Part shown: piece after piece, positions 52,386-60,438 of the stretch
Layout: each line of letters starts with the position of its first letter
Position numbering within the stretch: position 1 is the stretch's first letter
Source of the DNA: Haliscomenobacter sp965225875
GTDB lineage: Bacteria; Bacteroidota; Bacteroidia; Chitinophagales; Saprospiraceae
NCBI RefSeq assembly: GCF_965225875.1
Contig: NZ_CBDDBS010000002.1
Location: 2,170,001 to 2,234,000, forward strand
Length of the DNA stretch: 64,000 nt
Reading direction: 5' to 3'
Translations under genes and position numbers: made by a program
Notes under the pieces: generated by a model
The model's database searches: none
Told to the model about the DNA's origin: nothing
Seen by the model: the letters and a program-made list of their open reading frames with translations, nothing else

Positions 52386-55300
52386 CAGGACTCAATTCGT
52401 CCAATAAATCTTCCAGTGAAATGTCGCCAACGGTATAACGATCGAGATGGAATTGCAACTTGCTGGCTGCTTTATCCACCGCTTGCTCGTTGATGTCCCA
52501 TTCTTCGAGGGTGGTTAGGAAAAAGTCGATCACCACATCCAAAGTAGGTAGTTGTGTAATGATGCGGTGGGTGTTTTTATCCTGTCGGAAAAGCAATTCC
52601 AGTATTTTTTCAACCAGATAAGTCAACACCAAGGTCTGTTCACTGCGCTCCGGTATATTGGTTTTGCGCAATAACTCACGGTGCTCATTGGCCACGATGA
52701 GCAGGTTTTCCATCAAAATTTGCAAAACCGCAAAAGGTGGACGCCATTGTGGCGATTTGTGATCCATGGCCCCCAAGATGGAATCGAGTACCCGAAACAC
52801 AAAATCGTCCTTTAAAAAATCCGGAATGGCTATCGACTGTTCTTGCACAAACTCGATCAGCTCCAACATTTGCTCCTCTGAAATCAATCTGGACCAACGC
52901 CCATTGCCGCGTTCGGCAGAAATGCTCAGCACTATTTGCTGCAAGCCCTCTACCAGTAAGTGTTTGGGGCTGGAGCTGCGGGTATCGAGCACCGCTTCCA
53001 GGTTATCGGCACTGTTTTCCAGGAGCATACTTAGGATCTTTGCACCAATATTGGGGTGATCCATGCTCAGCAAATGAATGGCAGCGGAGCAATCAGCGAT
53101 GATATCGGCCAAACTGGGTTTGCCCGTCACCAATTCCGGGTGTTGGCCAATGGCATATTGAGCGGCTTCCAGGAGTTCTTCCACCTGGTCCCGATCAAAT
53201 CCTTTGGTGAAATCAATCCCGGCGGCATTGGACAAGATCAATTCAAGAAGCGCGAGCCCCTTCGCGTCGGGATTTTCGGCCAAAATGACATCAAACACAA
53301 ATTCCAGCAGGTCGATGAGCAACTGAGGTTTGTCCACCGCGGCGCCTTCGGAGGGTGGGAAAACGCAGTTCAACACTAGGTCGAGTACCTTTTCCAAAAT
53401 GGCACCTTCAGTTTGGTCATCACTGATGCGGATTTTTTCCAGCAACTTACGGCTACGCGACACCCCACGCAGCACAATATCGAGCACATACTCAAAAGTT
53501 TGTGCATTGAGGCGCTGCCCCGGTGGCACTTTTTGCATGGCGCGCATGGAGAGGTCCAGCACTTCGCGCAAAAGGCTGTTTTGGTGTACTTTATCGGTAA
53601 TCCAGGCAGGATTTTGTACGACTTCATCCAACAGGAATTCGGTCAGGTCGATCAGTTGTTCCGGGGTAAAGCGTGGTTTCCAACGTCCGTGTGGAGGTTC
53701 TGCGCCAAAAGATTGCAGGATTTCGCGCAGGGCGATCACCAGGAGGTATTCCAGATTGTCGGGATTGGTTTCCACCAGAAGCTCGATGTTGTCAGCGGTT
53801 TTGATCAAAACCAAACGTACAATTTCAGAGAGCAACCCCGGTTGGTGAATGCCCGCCTTGCTCACCGCCTCTGCTACCCCACCAATGATGCGTTCAAGGG
53901 CCACATCATCTACGATCAAATCAGGATGTTGGGTAAACAGAATCAGCGCTGCCTCAACGATGTCGTCGGCCAATGGTCGGTTGAAACCTTCGCTGAAATC
54001 AATGCCCGTTTCGGGGGAAACCAGAATTTTGACCACCACCAGGCCCAGACGATTGGGGTATTCTGACACCACCACGTCCATGACGTATTCAAAAATCTCT
54101 TGCAACAACTTGACGCGTTCAACCCCCAGGGTGGTTTTGCCATCAAAGACGGAGGCAAAAATGAGGTCGAGGATTTTATTCAGAATGGTAGTCGTCTGTT
54201 CGTCCGAGCCCCAATTGATGGTTTCCATCACCGACTTGCTCTTCAGCACTGCGCGGATGTTGAGTTGCAGCAACATTTCGACGACCTCCCAACGCAGGCG
54301 TTGTTCCTTTGGCACTTTGTCCAGGGCCTGGAAGGTGATGGCCAAGACTTCAGCAAGCAAGGAGTTTTTCCGAACTTTTTCGGTGACCAGGGTAGGATGT
54401 TGCACCACATCGTCCAACAAATCAGCTACCAGATTGATCATCTGCGTTTTGGACAAACGGGGCCGCCAGGCGCCATTGTTCGAGGGTTGAGCCAGTACGC
54501 CGAGGATATGTTGAACGGCGTTGACCAACAAGTGTTGGGCTTCGTCTTCTTCAATTTCCCAAACCAGGTACAAGTTCCCGGCAGTGTGTTCCAGCACGAG
54601 GCGCAGGATTTCGGGCAAGAGATCCGGGCGCTGAATGCCCGAACGGGCTACGGCAGAACTTACGCCACTTACAATCTCTTGCACCCCACGTTGGTGGCTC
54701 AAGAGTTCGGGATATTCGGCCAGTACGCTGAGGGAGGCGCGCACAATTTGGTCCAGCGCCTCTACCGTCAGTACCCGGCGCAGATTGATGTTGTCGGAAT
54801 CTTTGTCCAAAATGATGTTCAACAAGGTCAAGCCCGTTTGTTGAATCAGCGCGGAGCTGGCCTCAGGCGTGCCCAACACCGTGGAGGGTGCCGAAAACAC
54901 ATAATGCCCGGCGTTTTTGATCAAACTGCTCAACAACAATTGTCCCCAACGAACGGTGGCCTGATAATCCGCGGCATCGCTGTTCGCGGTACGGGCGATC
55001 AAGTCTTTGGCCATACCGTTGGCCGTGGCTTTGATGAAGAGTTGAAATTGTTCGTCGTTGGCTACGGTGCTGCTCAATTCGCTCAGGCTCTCGGCTGCAC
55101 CGATAAAGAGTTTGGGCAGAATATCCTTGGCCAGAGTTTTTTTCAGGTCATCACTTTCAGCGAAGTTGATGTCGTCAAAACCGTCTAAAAATTGCTTCAA
55201 TGCCCGCCCGTAGGCCGACTCCAGATTGAGTGCACCGGGAACGTTGTTGAAGTAATCAATGCCGATTTCAACCAAACTTCCTGCCACCAATTGTAAGGCA

Positions 55301-55722
55301 CTTGGCTGTGGAGACTTGCCTTTTTCCCATTGGCGGATTTTGAGCAAAGCCACTACATCGGCCGTATTGATGCCTCCATCCAGGATTTTGGATTCATCGT
55401 TGCCGTTGCGCACCATGCGGAAAAAGGTCTTGTAATAGTCAAGGTATTCTTCCTTTTCGGTGTCCAATAAGCCTTGCGAGAGGCTTTTTTGGTGCAGGAG
55501 ATTGAGGTAATCCAGTTGCTTTAAAAATTGGGCACCGTTGTCCTCACCTTCGGCCTGAAAAAATCGATCGGCAGAAAGGATATTCAGAGCCCCGTCAAAT
55601 TTGGGCAAGGGTAAAACCAGACTTTTGGCACGAATGCTATTGGCATAAGCCTTCTGGATGTTTCGCCCCAGGCGAATGGCAGAATTTATGGTAAAAACGA
55701 TGGCTTCGGATGGCAGATTCAT
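52372..55722 (-). CDS. Large alpha-helical repeat protein of unknown function
   Basis: 1116 aa from ATG 55722 (MNLPSEAIVFTINSAIRLGR). The ORF extends to 55773 only with a GTG lying in a hairpin, which I reject. About 320 N-terminal residues have no visible repeat. Three long tandem repeats follow, starting at residues about 322, 584 and 846, period 262 (DNA period 786 bp). Each repeat has PxLLxEIxRLVLxxxADN, a GxWxPRxxxEQ turn, and AxVxGxxFxxx helices. No enzyme motif or signal peptide. The fold is probably an alpha-solenoid. The next gene, an AraC regulator, overlaps its stop. Confidence 0.75.
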   Translation of the reverse strand: MNLPSEAIVFTINSAIRLGRNIQKAYANSIRAKSLVLPLPKFDGALNILSADRFFQAEGEDNGAQFLKQLDYLNLLHQKSLSQGLLDTEKEEYLDYYKTFFRMVRNGNDESKILDGGINTADVVALLKIRQWEKGKSPQPSALQLVAGSLVEIGIDYFNNVPGALNLESAYGRALKQFLDGFDDINFAESDDLKKTLAKDILPKLFIGAAESLSELSSTVANDEQFQLFIKATANGMAKDLIARTANSDAADYQATVRWGQLLLSSLIKNAGHYVFSAPSTVLGTPEASSALIQQTGLTLLNIILDKDSDNINLRRVLTVEALDQIVRASLSVLAEYPELLSHQRGVQEIVSGVSSAVARSGIQRPDLLPEILRLVLEHTAGNLYLVWEIEEDEAQHLLVNAVQHILGVLAQPSNNGAWRPRLSKTQMINLVADLLDDVVQHPTLVTEKVRKNSLLAEVLAITFQALDKVPKEQRLRWEVVEMLLQLNIRAVLKSKSVMETINWGSDEQTTTILNKILDLIFASVFDGKTTLGVERVKLLQEIFEYVMDVVVSEYPNRLGLVVVKILVSPETGIDFSEGFNRPLADDIVEAALILFTQHPDLIVDDVALERIIGGVAEAVSKAGIHQPGLLSEIVRLVLIKTADNIELLVETNPDNLEYLLVIALREILQSFGAEPPHGRWKPRFTPEQLIDLTEFLLDEVVQNPAWITDKVHQNSLLREVLDLSMRAMQKVPPGQRLNAQTFEYVLDIVLRGVSRSRKLLEKIRISDDQTEGAILEKVLDLVLNCVFPPSEGAAVDKPQLLIDLLEFVFDVILAENPDAKGLALLELILSNAAGIDFTKGFDRDQVEELLEAAQYAIGQHPELVTGKPSLADIIADCSAAIHLLSMDHPNIGAKILSMLLENSADNLEAVLDTRSSSPKHLLVEGLQQIVLSISAERGNGRWSRLISEEQMLELIEFVQEQSIAIPDFLKDDFVFRVLDSILGAMDHKSPQWRPPFAVLQILMENLLIVANEHRELLRKTNIPERSEQTLVLTYLVEKILELLFRQDKNTHRIITQLPTLDVVIDFFLTTLEEWDINEQAVDKAASKLQFHLDRYTVGDISLEDLLDELSPDEDF

Positions 55723-55747
55723 GGTTTGGAGTTTGTAGGGTTCCAGT

Positions 55748-55828
55748 GTTTCAAAGTTTTGGGTTTTCTTCACCCGGCACTTCGACTTCGCTCAGTGACC
55801 GGATGAAGAAAACCCAAAACTTTGAAAC
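55748..55828. repeat. 28-bp inverted repeat with conserved loop
   Basis: Arms 55748-55775 and 55801-55828 (GTTTCAAAGTTTTGGGTTTT...) match over 27 of 28 bp. The 25-nt loop is GGCACTTCGACTTCGCTCAG plus TGACC. It lies between the GNAT stop and the repeat-protein start, both minus strand. Confidence 0.85.
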
Positions 55829-55841
55829 CCAGAAATCTCAA

Positions 55842-56402
55842 TTATTTAAGCAGGCCGAAAATCATTAGATCGACCCATTCACCACTTACGCGGCGGTATT
55901 CTGCCCGCAAATCCCCTTCGCGCAGGAAACCAACTTTACGGGCCAGGCGTTGCATGGCAAAGTTGTCGCTTTCGGTACGCAAGGTCAATTTATTAAGTTG
56001 CAATTGATAAAATACAAAATGGATCACCTTTTGCATTACTTCGGTCATAATGCCTTTCTGGTGGCGTGATTTATCCAAAAAAAGGTACAACTCCGCCTTG
56101 GATAAAGTCCAATCAATGTCCGCAATACGTACCAATCCTATCGGTACGGCTGAGTCTTTGTCCCAAATCCCCAGGCAATATTCGCTTTGATTGAGCCAAT
56201 CTGCCAATTTTTGGCGCACAAAAAATTCAATGTTGTCCTGATTAGGGATTTGATCCACCACTGGCGGATAACGACTTTCGAGTTGGTCTATATTGTCCTG
56301 AAAGAGTTTGAAGTAATTCTGCCCATCGTTTTCACGAAAACGCCGAACCACAGTACGATGAGTAATCAATGCCGTTTCAACCGTAAGTAGATGCTGAAGC
56401 AT
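55842..56402 (-). CDS. GNAT-family N-acetyltransferase (RimJ/RimL-like)
   Basis: 186 aa from ATG 56402 (MLQHLLTVETALITHRTVVR). Transfers an acetyl group from acetyl-CoA to an amine, such as a protein N-terminus or small molecule. Layout: LFQDNIDQLESRYPP early, IGLVRIADIDWTLSKAELYL, FLDKSRHQKGIMTEVMQKVI (acetyl-CoA loop, QKGIMTE for the usual GxGxG/A), and LRTESDNFAMQRLARKVGF. The upstream frame to 56537 lacks support. Substrate unknown. Confidence 0.85.
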   Translation of the reverse strand: MLQHLLTVETALITHRTVVRRFRENDGQNYFKLFQDNIDQLESRYPPVVDQIPNQDNIEFFVRQKLADWLNQSEYCLGIWDKDSAVPIGLVRIADIDWTLSKAELYLFLDKSRHQKGIMTEVMQKVIHFVFYQLQLNKLTLRTESDNFAMQRLARKVGFLREGDLRAEYRRVSGEWVDLMIFGLLK

Positions 56403-56496
56403 AGGTCTATGTTTAACAACCTGTTTGGGTGTACAAAAGAGTAAGTAGGTAGATACGCGGGTGTAAAAATAAAGATTTCTTGCATCGCAAATTATG

Positions 56497-56504
56497 TATT
56501 TTTG
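56497..56504 (+). promoter_or_regulatory. -7 element of the cyclase gene
   Basis: TATTTTTG matches TAnnTTTG, 21 bp before ATG 56526. No clear TTG at 17-23 bp upstream. Confidence 0.5.
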
Positions 56505-56525
56505 TACCCACGCCGCAAAAGTCTT

Positions 56526-57659
56526 ATGAGAGAGCAATACACCAGAAGGTTTCGCCTTAAACTTAACCAGTTATTCTGGATCATCATCTGGTGGACCCTG
56601 TTGGGAGCCTTAGACGCGCTGGGAGCCTACTCACTCTCGGCGGGCTGGTCTGTACGTGATGCGGGTGAAGTTCGCTTTGTGTTGTTTAATACCCTTTCTG
56701 CATTTTTTTCCAGCATTGTTTCAGGTGGTTTTTTGGTGTTTTTCCTGCGCGATCGCTTTACGATGAAGTCCTTTGGTTTTGCTCTCCTGATTTCCAGCTT
56801 TGTGATTTCGGTGCTCAATTTTGGCGTCTTTTTATTGACGCATGGGGTTTTATTGAGCATTCGTTATGGCCAAAATGGACTCGATCCCGAGGTTTTGGCG
56901 CGCAGTACTAGTTTGTTCGACCGCCCTTTTTACCTCAAAATCCTCATTTTTTGGTCGATCGTGGCCTTCATCACCACGATTGCACTACATGTCAATGAAA
57001 AATACGGACAGGGTGTGCTCATTAAGATGTTGCTGGGGCATTACCACCGCCCCCGGGAGGAGGAACGGATTTTTATGTTTGTGGACATCAAAGGCTCTAC
57101 GGCCATTGCCGAGCAGTTGGGGCACGTGCAGTTTTTTAATTTTTTGAACGACTTTTTTCGCGACGTCACCAATCCTATTGTGGATACTGCTGGGGAAATA
57201 TACCAGTACGTGGGGGATGAGATCGTCGTTTCCTGGAACATGCAGGACGGACTGAAAAACGCCCAATGTATCCGTTGTTTTTTTCGCATGCAGGAGCTGA
57301 TGCTGCGGCGTTCCGGTTTTTATCGGGATAAATACGGGGTAGCCCCGGAATTCAAAGCGGGGCTGCACTGCGGCGTGGTCACCACGGGCGAAATTGGAGT
57401 CATCAAAAAGGACATTGTTTTTTCGGGCGATACGATGAACACTACGGCGCGCATTCAGGCGGTGTGCAACAAGTTTCGGGTGCGGATGCTGCTGAGTAAA
57501 AATTTGCTGGACAAACTGGTTTTGCCACCGCTGCAATACCATCCTAAACGGGTGGGAGTGTTTGAATTGAAGGGGAAAAAGCAGTTGGTGGAGTTGTATA
57601 CGTTTGAGGAGGCGATGGAGCCGAGGTATGTTGGGGACGGAGGGATTTCGGCGACATAA
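56526..57659 (+). CDS. Membrane-bound class III adenylate/guanylate cyclase
   Basis: 377 aa from ATG 56526. About four membrane helices in the first 160 residues, then a cytoplasmic class III cyclase domain (about 180-350). Metal-binding Asp187 (FVDIKGST) and Asp231 (YVGDEIVVSW) are present, as are the substrate-specifying Lys277 (EFKAGLHCG) and Asp296 (KKDIVFSGDT), which argue for ATP, and the transition-state Asn305/Arg309 (MNTTARIQ). It should make cAMP. The stop is 2 bp from the convergent vWA gene. No effector (CRP) is in the window. Confidence 0.9.
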   Translation: MREQYTRRFRLKLNQLFWIIIWWTLLGALDALGAYSLSAGWSVRDAGEVRFVLFNTLSAFFSSIVSGGFLVFFLRDRFTMKSFGFALLISSFVISVLNFGVFLLTHGVLLSIRYGQNGLDPEVLARSTSLFDRPFYLKILIFWSIVAFITTIALHVNEKYGQGVLIKMLLGHYHRPREEERIFMFVDIKGSTAIAEQLGHVQFFNFLNDFFRDVTNPIVDTAGEIYQYVGDEIVVSWNMQDGLKNAQCIRCFFRMQELMLRRSGFYRDKYGVAPEFKAGLHCGVVTTGEIGVIKKDIVFSGDTMNTTARIQAVCNKFRVRMLLSKNLLDKLVLPPLQYHPKRVGVFELKGKKQLVELYTFEEAMEPRYVGDGGISAT

Positions 57660-57661
57660 TT

Positions 57662-58879
57662 TCACTCCTCCCAAGCCTTATTCTCATGCACATACTTCCG
57701 ATTCTTCAAACACTTCATCGCCTGCGTTAGGCCCTGCACCGTCATCGGAAACATCCGTTTGCCCGACCATTCCCGAATCACATTGACTGACTCGTAAAAA
57801 TCCCACTCGTAATCCGGGATCGGGTTGATCCAGACCAGGTGTTTGAAATGATCACTCAGGCGTTTGAGCCAGTTGATGCCGGGTTCGTCGTTGGAATGTT
57901 CCACACTGCCACCTCGGTAAAAAATCTCGTAAGTCGACATGGCCGCGTCGCCGACCAACACCAATTTGTAATCGCTGTTGAATTTGTGGATCAATTCCAG
58001 CGTAGGAATTTTTTCCCGAAAACGTCGCTTGTTGTCCTTCCACACCGATTCATAAACACAGTTGTGGAAATAATAAAACTCCAGGTGTTTGAACTCCCAT
58101 TTGGCGGCTGAAAACAACTGCTCACACAATTCAATGTGGTCGTCCATGGAGCCGCCTACGTCCATGAGGAGGAGTACCTTGACCCGATTTTGTTTGGAAG
58201 GATGCATGGCGATGTCCAACAAACCTGCGTTTTCAGAAGTTTTGCGGATGGTGCCATCCAGGTCCAGTTCGGTCGGAATGCCCTCCCGGGTGAGGATACG
58301 CAGGCGTTTGAGGATGAGTTTGATGTTGCGGGTGTTGAGTTCTACCCGATCGTCGAGGTTTTTAAAAGCCCGTTCATCCCATACCTTGATGGCCGTGCGA
58401 TTGCCAGCTGATTCTTTGCCGATGCGAACACCCTCAGGGTTGTAGCCTTGATTGCCAAAGGGAGACGTGCCTCCAGTGCCAATCCAGCGATTGCCATTTT
58501 GATGGCGTTCTTTTTGTTGCTCGAGCAGTTCTTTGAGGCGATCCATCAGGGCATCCAGGCCGCCCAATTTTTCGATGGCGGCTTTTTCTTCATCGCTCAG
58601 GTTGCGCAGCCATTGTTTTTCGAGCCAATCAGCTGGAATTTCAGTAGCAAGTAAGGCTTGGGCCAGGTTGTCGATGCCCCGAAAAAACTGACTAAACAGC
58701 AGGTCGAAACGGTCAAGGTGGGCCTCCTGTTTGACCAAAATGGCTTTGCTTAGGGCGTAAAAATCCTCAATGGAATAGGTGCCAATTTCTTTTTGCAATG
58801 CCTCCAGCAGGGCCAGGTACTCGTGTAAGCTGACCGGAATGCCGTGTTTGCGCAGTGCATAAAAGAAGTTTAAAAACAT
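57662..58879 (-). CDS. CoxE-like von Willebrand factor A protein
   Basis: 405 aa, cytoplasmic. Helical N-terminal part (about 1-150) and a vWA domain (about 225-405) whose MIDAS reads LLLMDVGGSMDDH: DxGxS replaces the usual DxSxS, so metal binding is modified. A linker (about 118-165) is Gly/Asn-rich (QNGNRWIGTGGTSPFGNQG). CoxE-family genes usually accompany a MoxR-type AAA ATPase that matures metalloenzymes; none is next to it here. Role unknown. Confidence 0.85.
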   Translation of the reverse strand: MFLNFFYALRKHGIPVSLHEYLALLEALQKEIGTYSIEDFYALSKAILVKQEAHLDRFDLLFSQFFRGIDNLAQALLATEIPADWLEKQWLRNLSDEEKAAIEKLGGLDALMDRLKELLEQQKERHQNGNRWIGTGGTSPFGNQGYNPEGVRIGKESAGNRTAIKVWDERAFKNLDDRVELNTRNIKLILKRLRILTREGIPTELDLDGTIRKTSENAGLLDIAMHPSKQNRVKVLLLMDVGGSMDDHIELCEQLFSAAKWEFKHLEFYYFHNCVYESVWKDNKRRFREKIPTLELIHKFNSDYKLVLVGDAAMSTYEIFYRGGSVEHSNDEPGINWLKRLSDHFKHLVWINPIPDYEWDFYESVNVIREWSGKRMFPMTVQGLTQAMKCLKNRKYVHENKAWEE

Positions 58880-58892
58880 AGCGTACTTTTTC

Positions 58893-59288
58893 TTTTAGCC
58901 ACCAAGGCTCAAAGACACCAAGGTTATACAACTGGACATTTTTGTATTCTAGAATCGAAGGACAGGAATTGCCACGTGCTTATGAAATTTTTGGAAATAA
59001 ACGATCTCTTGTAGCTACCAGCTTTTCTCAATTTCCGGCTCATTTAGGAACGCTATATTTTAAAAATTTCATTAGCTCGTGGATCGGGATTTCCTTTCTT
59101 AATGGGCTTTAGCCCTAGCCTTAATTTTGAAGCTAGGGCTAAAGCCCAAATATGAGGGTGTTCCTGTGACCCCAGGCTGAAGCCTGGGGCTATTATTCAT
59201 GCCCTCCGAGCAAAATGTCTAGCAGTATGAACCATGGCCTAATTTTTAGCATTTCACAGTTTAGCACCTTGGTGTCTTTGTGGCTAAA
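58893..59288. repeat. Nested inverted repeats in the 58880-59388 intergenic region
   Basis: Outermost arms: TTTTAGCCACCAAGGCTCAA (58893-) and ACCTTGGTGTCTTTGTGGCTAAAA split as CACCTTGGTGTCTTTG and TGGCTAAAA (59265-59289). Middle arms: 58973-58992 and 59062-59081, 18 of 20 complementary. Two inner hairpins: TGGGCTTTAGCCCTAGC (59103-59119) with 59132-59148, and CCCCAGGCT (59170-59178) with AGCCTGGGG (59181-59189). No gene is visible in the 509 bp. Confidence 0.75.
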
Positions 59289-59388
59289 AATAACGAATAG
59301 TTTTTTTCCAAACGCAGATTATTTGCCCAAGAACCCAAAAAAGGCCTTAATTTCAAGCCGTATTTTTTTGCTTTTAATTTTAGTTACA

Positions 59389-60438
59389 ATGACAAACAAA
59401 CAAAGAACATTCACGCTCCTGGCGGCCATGTGCTTCGCAGTGAGCGTTCATGGCCAATCTGGCAATGGCAAACAACCCATCTCTCAGCCCTTGGTGTCCC
59501 ACATTTTCACGGCGGATCCATCTGCGCATGTGTTCAAAGGGCGCATTTTCATTTACCCTTCGCACGACATTGATGCGGCAGTAAAAGAAGACGATGACGG
59601 TGGGCATTTTGCCATGCGCGACTACCACATTTTATCCATGAAAAAAATGGGGGGTAAAGTGACTGATCACGGGGTTGCACTCGACATCAAAGACATTCCT
59701 TGGGCGGGCCGCCAACTTTGGGCACCTGATGCCACCTTCAAGGATGGAATGTATTACCTCTACTTTCCGGTCAAGGACAAACAGGATGTGTTCCGCATTG
59801 GAGTAGCCACCAGCAAAAAACCGGAAGGCCCCTTCAAAGCCGAACCGGAGCCCATCAAAGGCGCTTACAGCATCGACCCAACCGTATTCAAGGACGATGA
59901 CGGCAGCTATTACCTCTACTTTGGCGGCATTTGGGGTGGCCAACTGCAACGCTGGAACAACAACCAGTACGACCCCAAAGGAGCCCTGCGTAAAGGCAAC
60001 GAAACGGCAATTCTGCCCCGGGTAGCCAAACTCAGCGCCGACCTGAAGAGCTTTTCCGAAGAAGTGAAAGAGGTAAAAATTGTGGACAAAGACGGCAAAC
60101 TTTTCCTGGAGAGCAACAACGACAAACGTTTCTTCGAAGCGGCCTGGATGCACAAGTACAATGGTAAATACTACTTCTCCTACTCCACCGGAGATACCCA
60201 CAATTTGTGCTACGCCATCGGCGACAACCCCTACGGCCCCTTCACTTACCAGGGTATTGTGCTCAAACCTGTACAAGGCTGGACCAACCACCATTCAATC
60301 ATTGAACACCAGGGTAAATGGTACCTGTTCTATCATGACGTACAAATTTCGGGCAAAACCCACTTGCGCAACGTCAAGGTAACGGAGCTGAAATACAATC
60401 CCGATGGAACCATCCAGACGATCGATGCCTACAAGTAG
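59389..60438 (+). CDS. Glycoside hydrolase family 43 protein (xylosidase/arabinofuranosidase type)
   Basis: 349 aa from ATG 59389; the frame starting at 59215 crosses the hairpin region and is rejected. Signal peptide about 1-19 (ending VSVHGQ). GH43 hallmarks: PLVSHIFTADPSAHVFKGRIF (catalytic base Asp in TADP), YSIDPTVFKDDDGSYYLYFGG (Asp raising the acid's pKa), and ESNNDKRFFEAAWMHKYNGK (catalytic acid Glu in FEAAW). The neighbouring esterase and xylanase genes indicate beta-xylosidase or alpha-L-arabinofuranosidase activity on xylan. It overlaps the esterase start by 14 bp. Confidence 0.9.
   Translation: MTNKQRTFTLLAAMCFAVSVHGQSGNGKQPISQPLVSHIFTADPSAHVFKGRIFIYPSHDIDAAVKEDDDGGHFAMRDYHILSMKKMGGKVTDHGVALDIKDIPWAGRQLWAPDATFKDGMYYLYFPVKDKQDVFRIGVATSKKPEGPFKAEPEPIKGAYSIDPTVFKDDDGSYYLYFGGIWGGQLQRWNNNQYDPKGALRKGNETAILPRVAKLSADLKSFSEEVKEVKIVDKDGKLFLESNNDKRFFEAAWMHKYNGKYYFSYSTGDTHNLCYAIGDNPYGPFTYQGIVLKPVQGWTNHHSIIEHQGKWYLFYHDVQISGKTHLRNVKVTELKYNPDGTIQTIDAYK

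Noticed and set aside
54100..55188. Plus-strand frame of 362 residues opposite the large repeat protein
   Set aside because: It is a shadow of the minus-strand repeat gene: its sequence mirrors the repeats and carries no motif.
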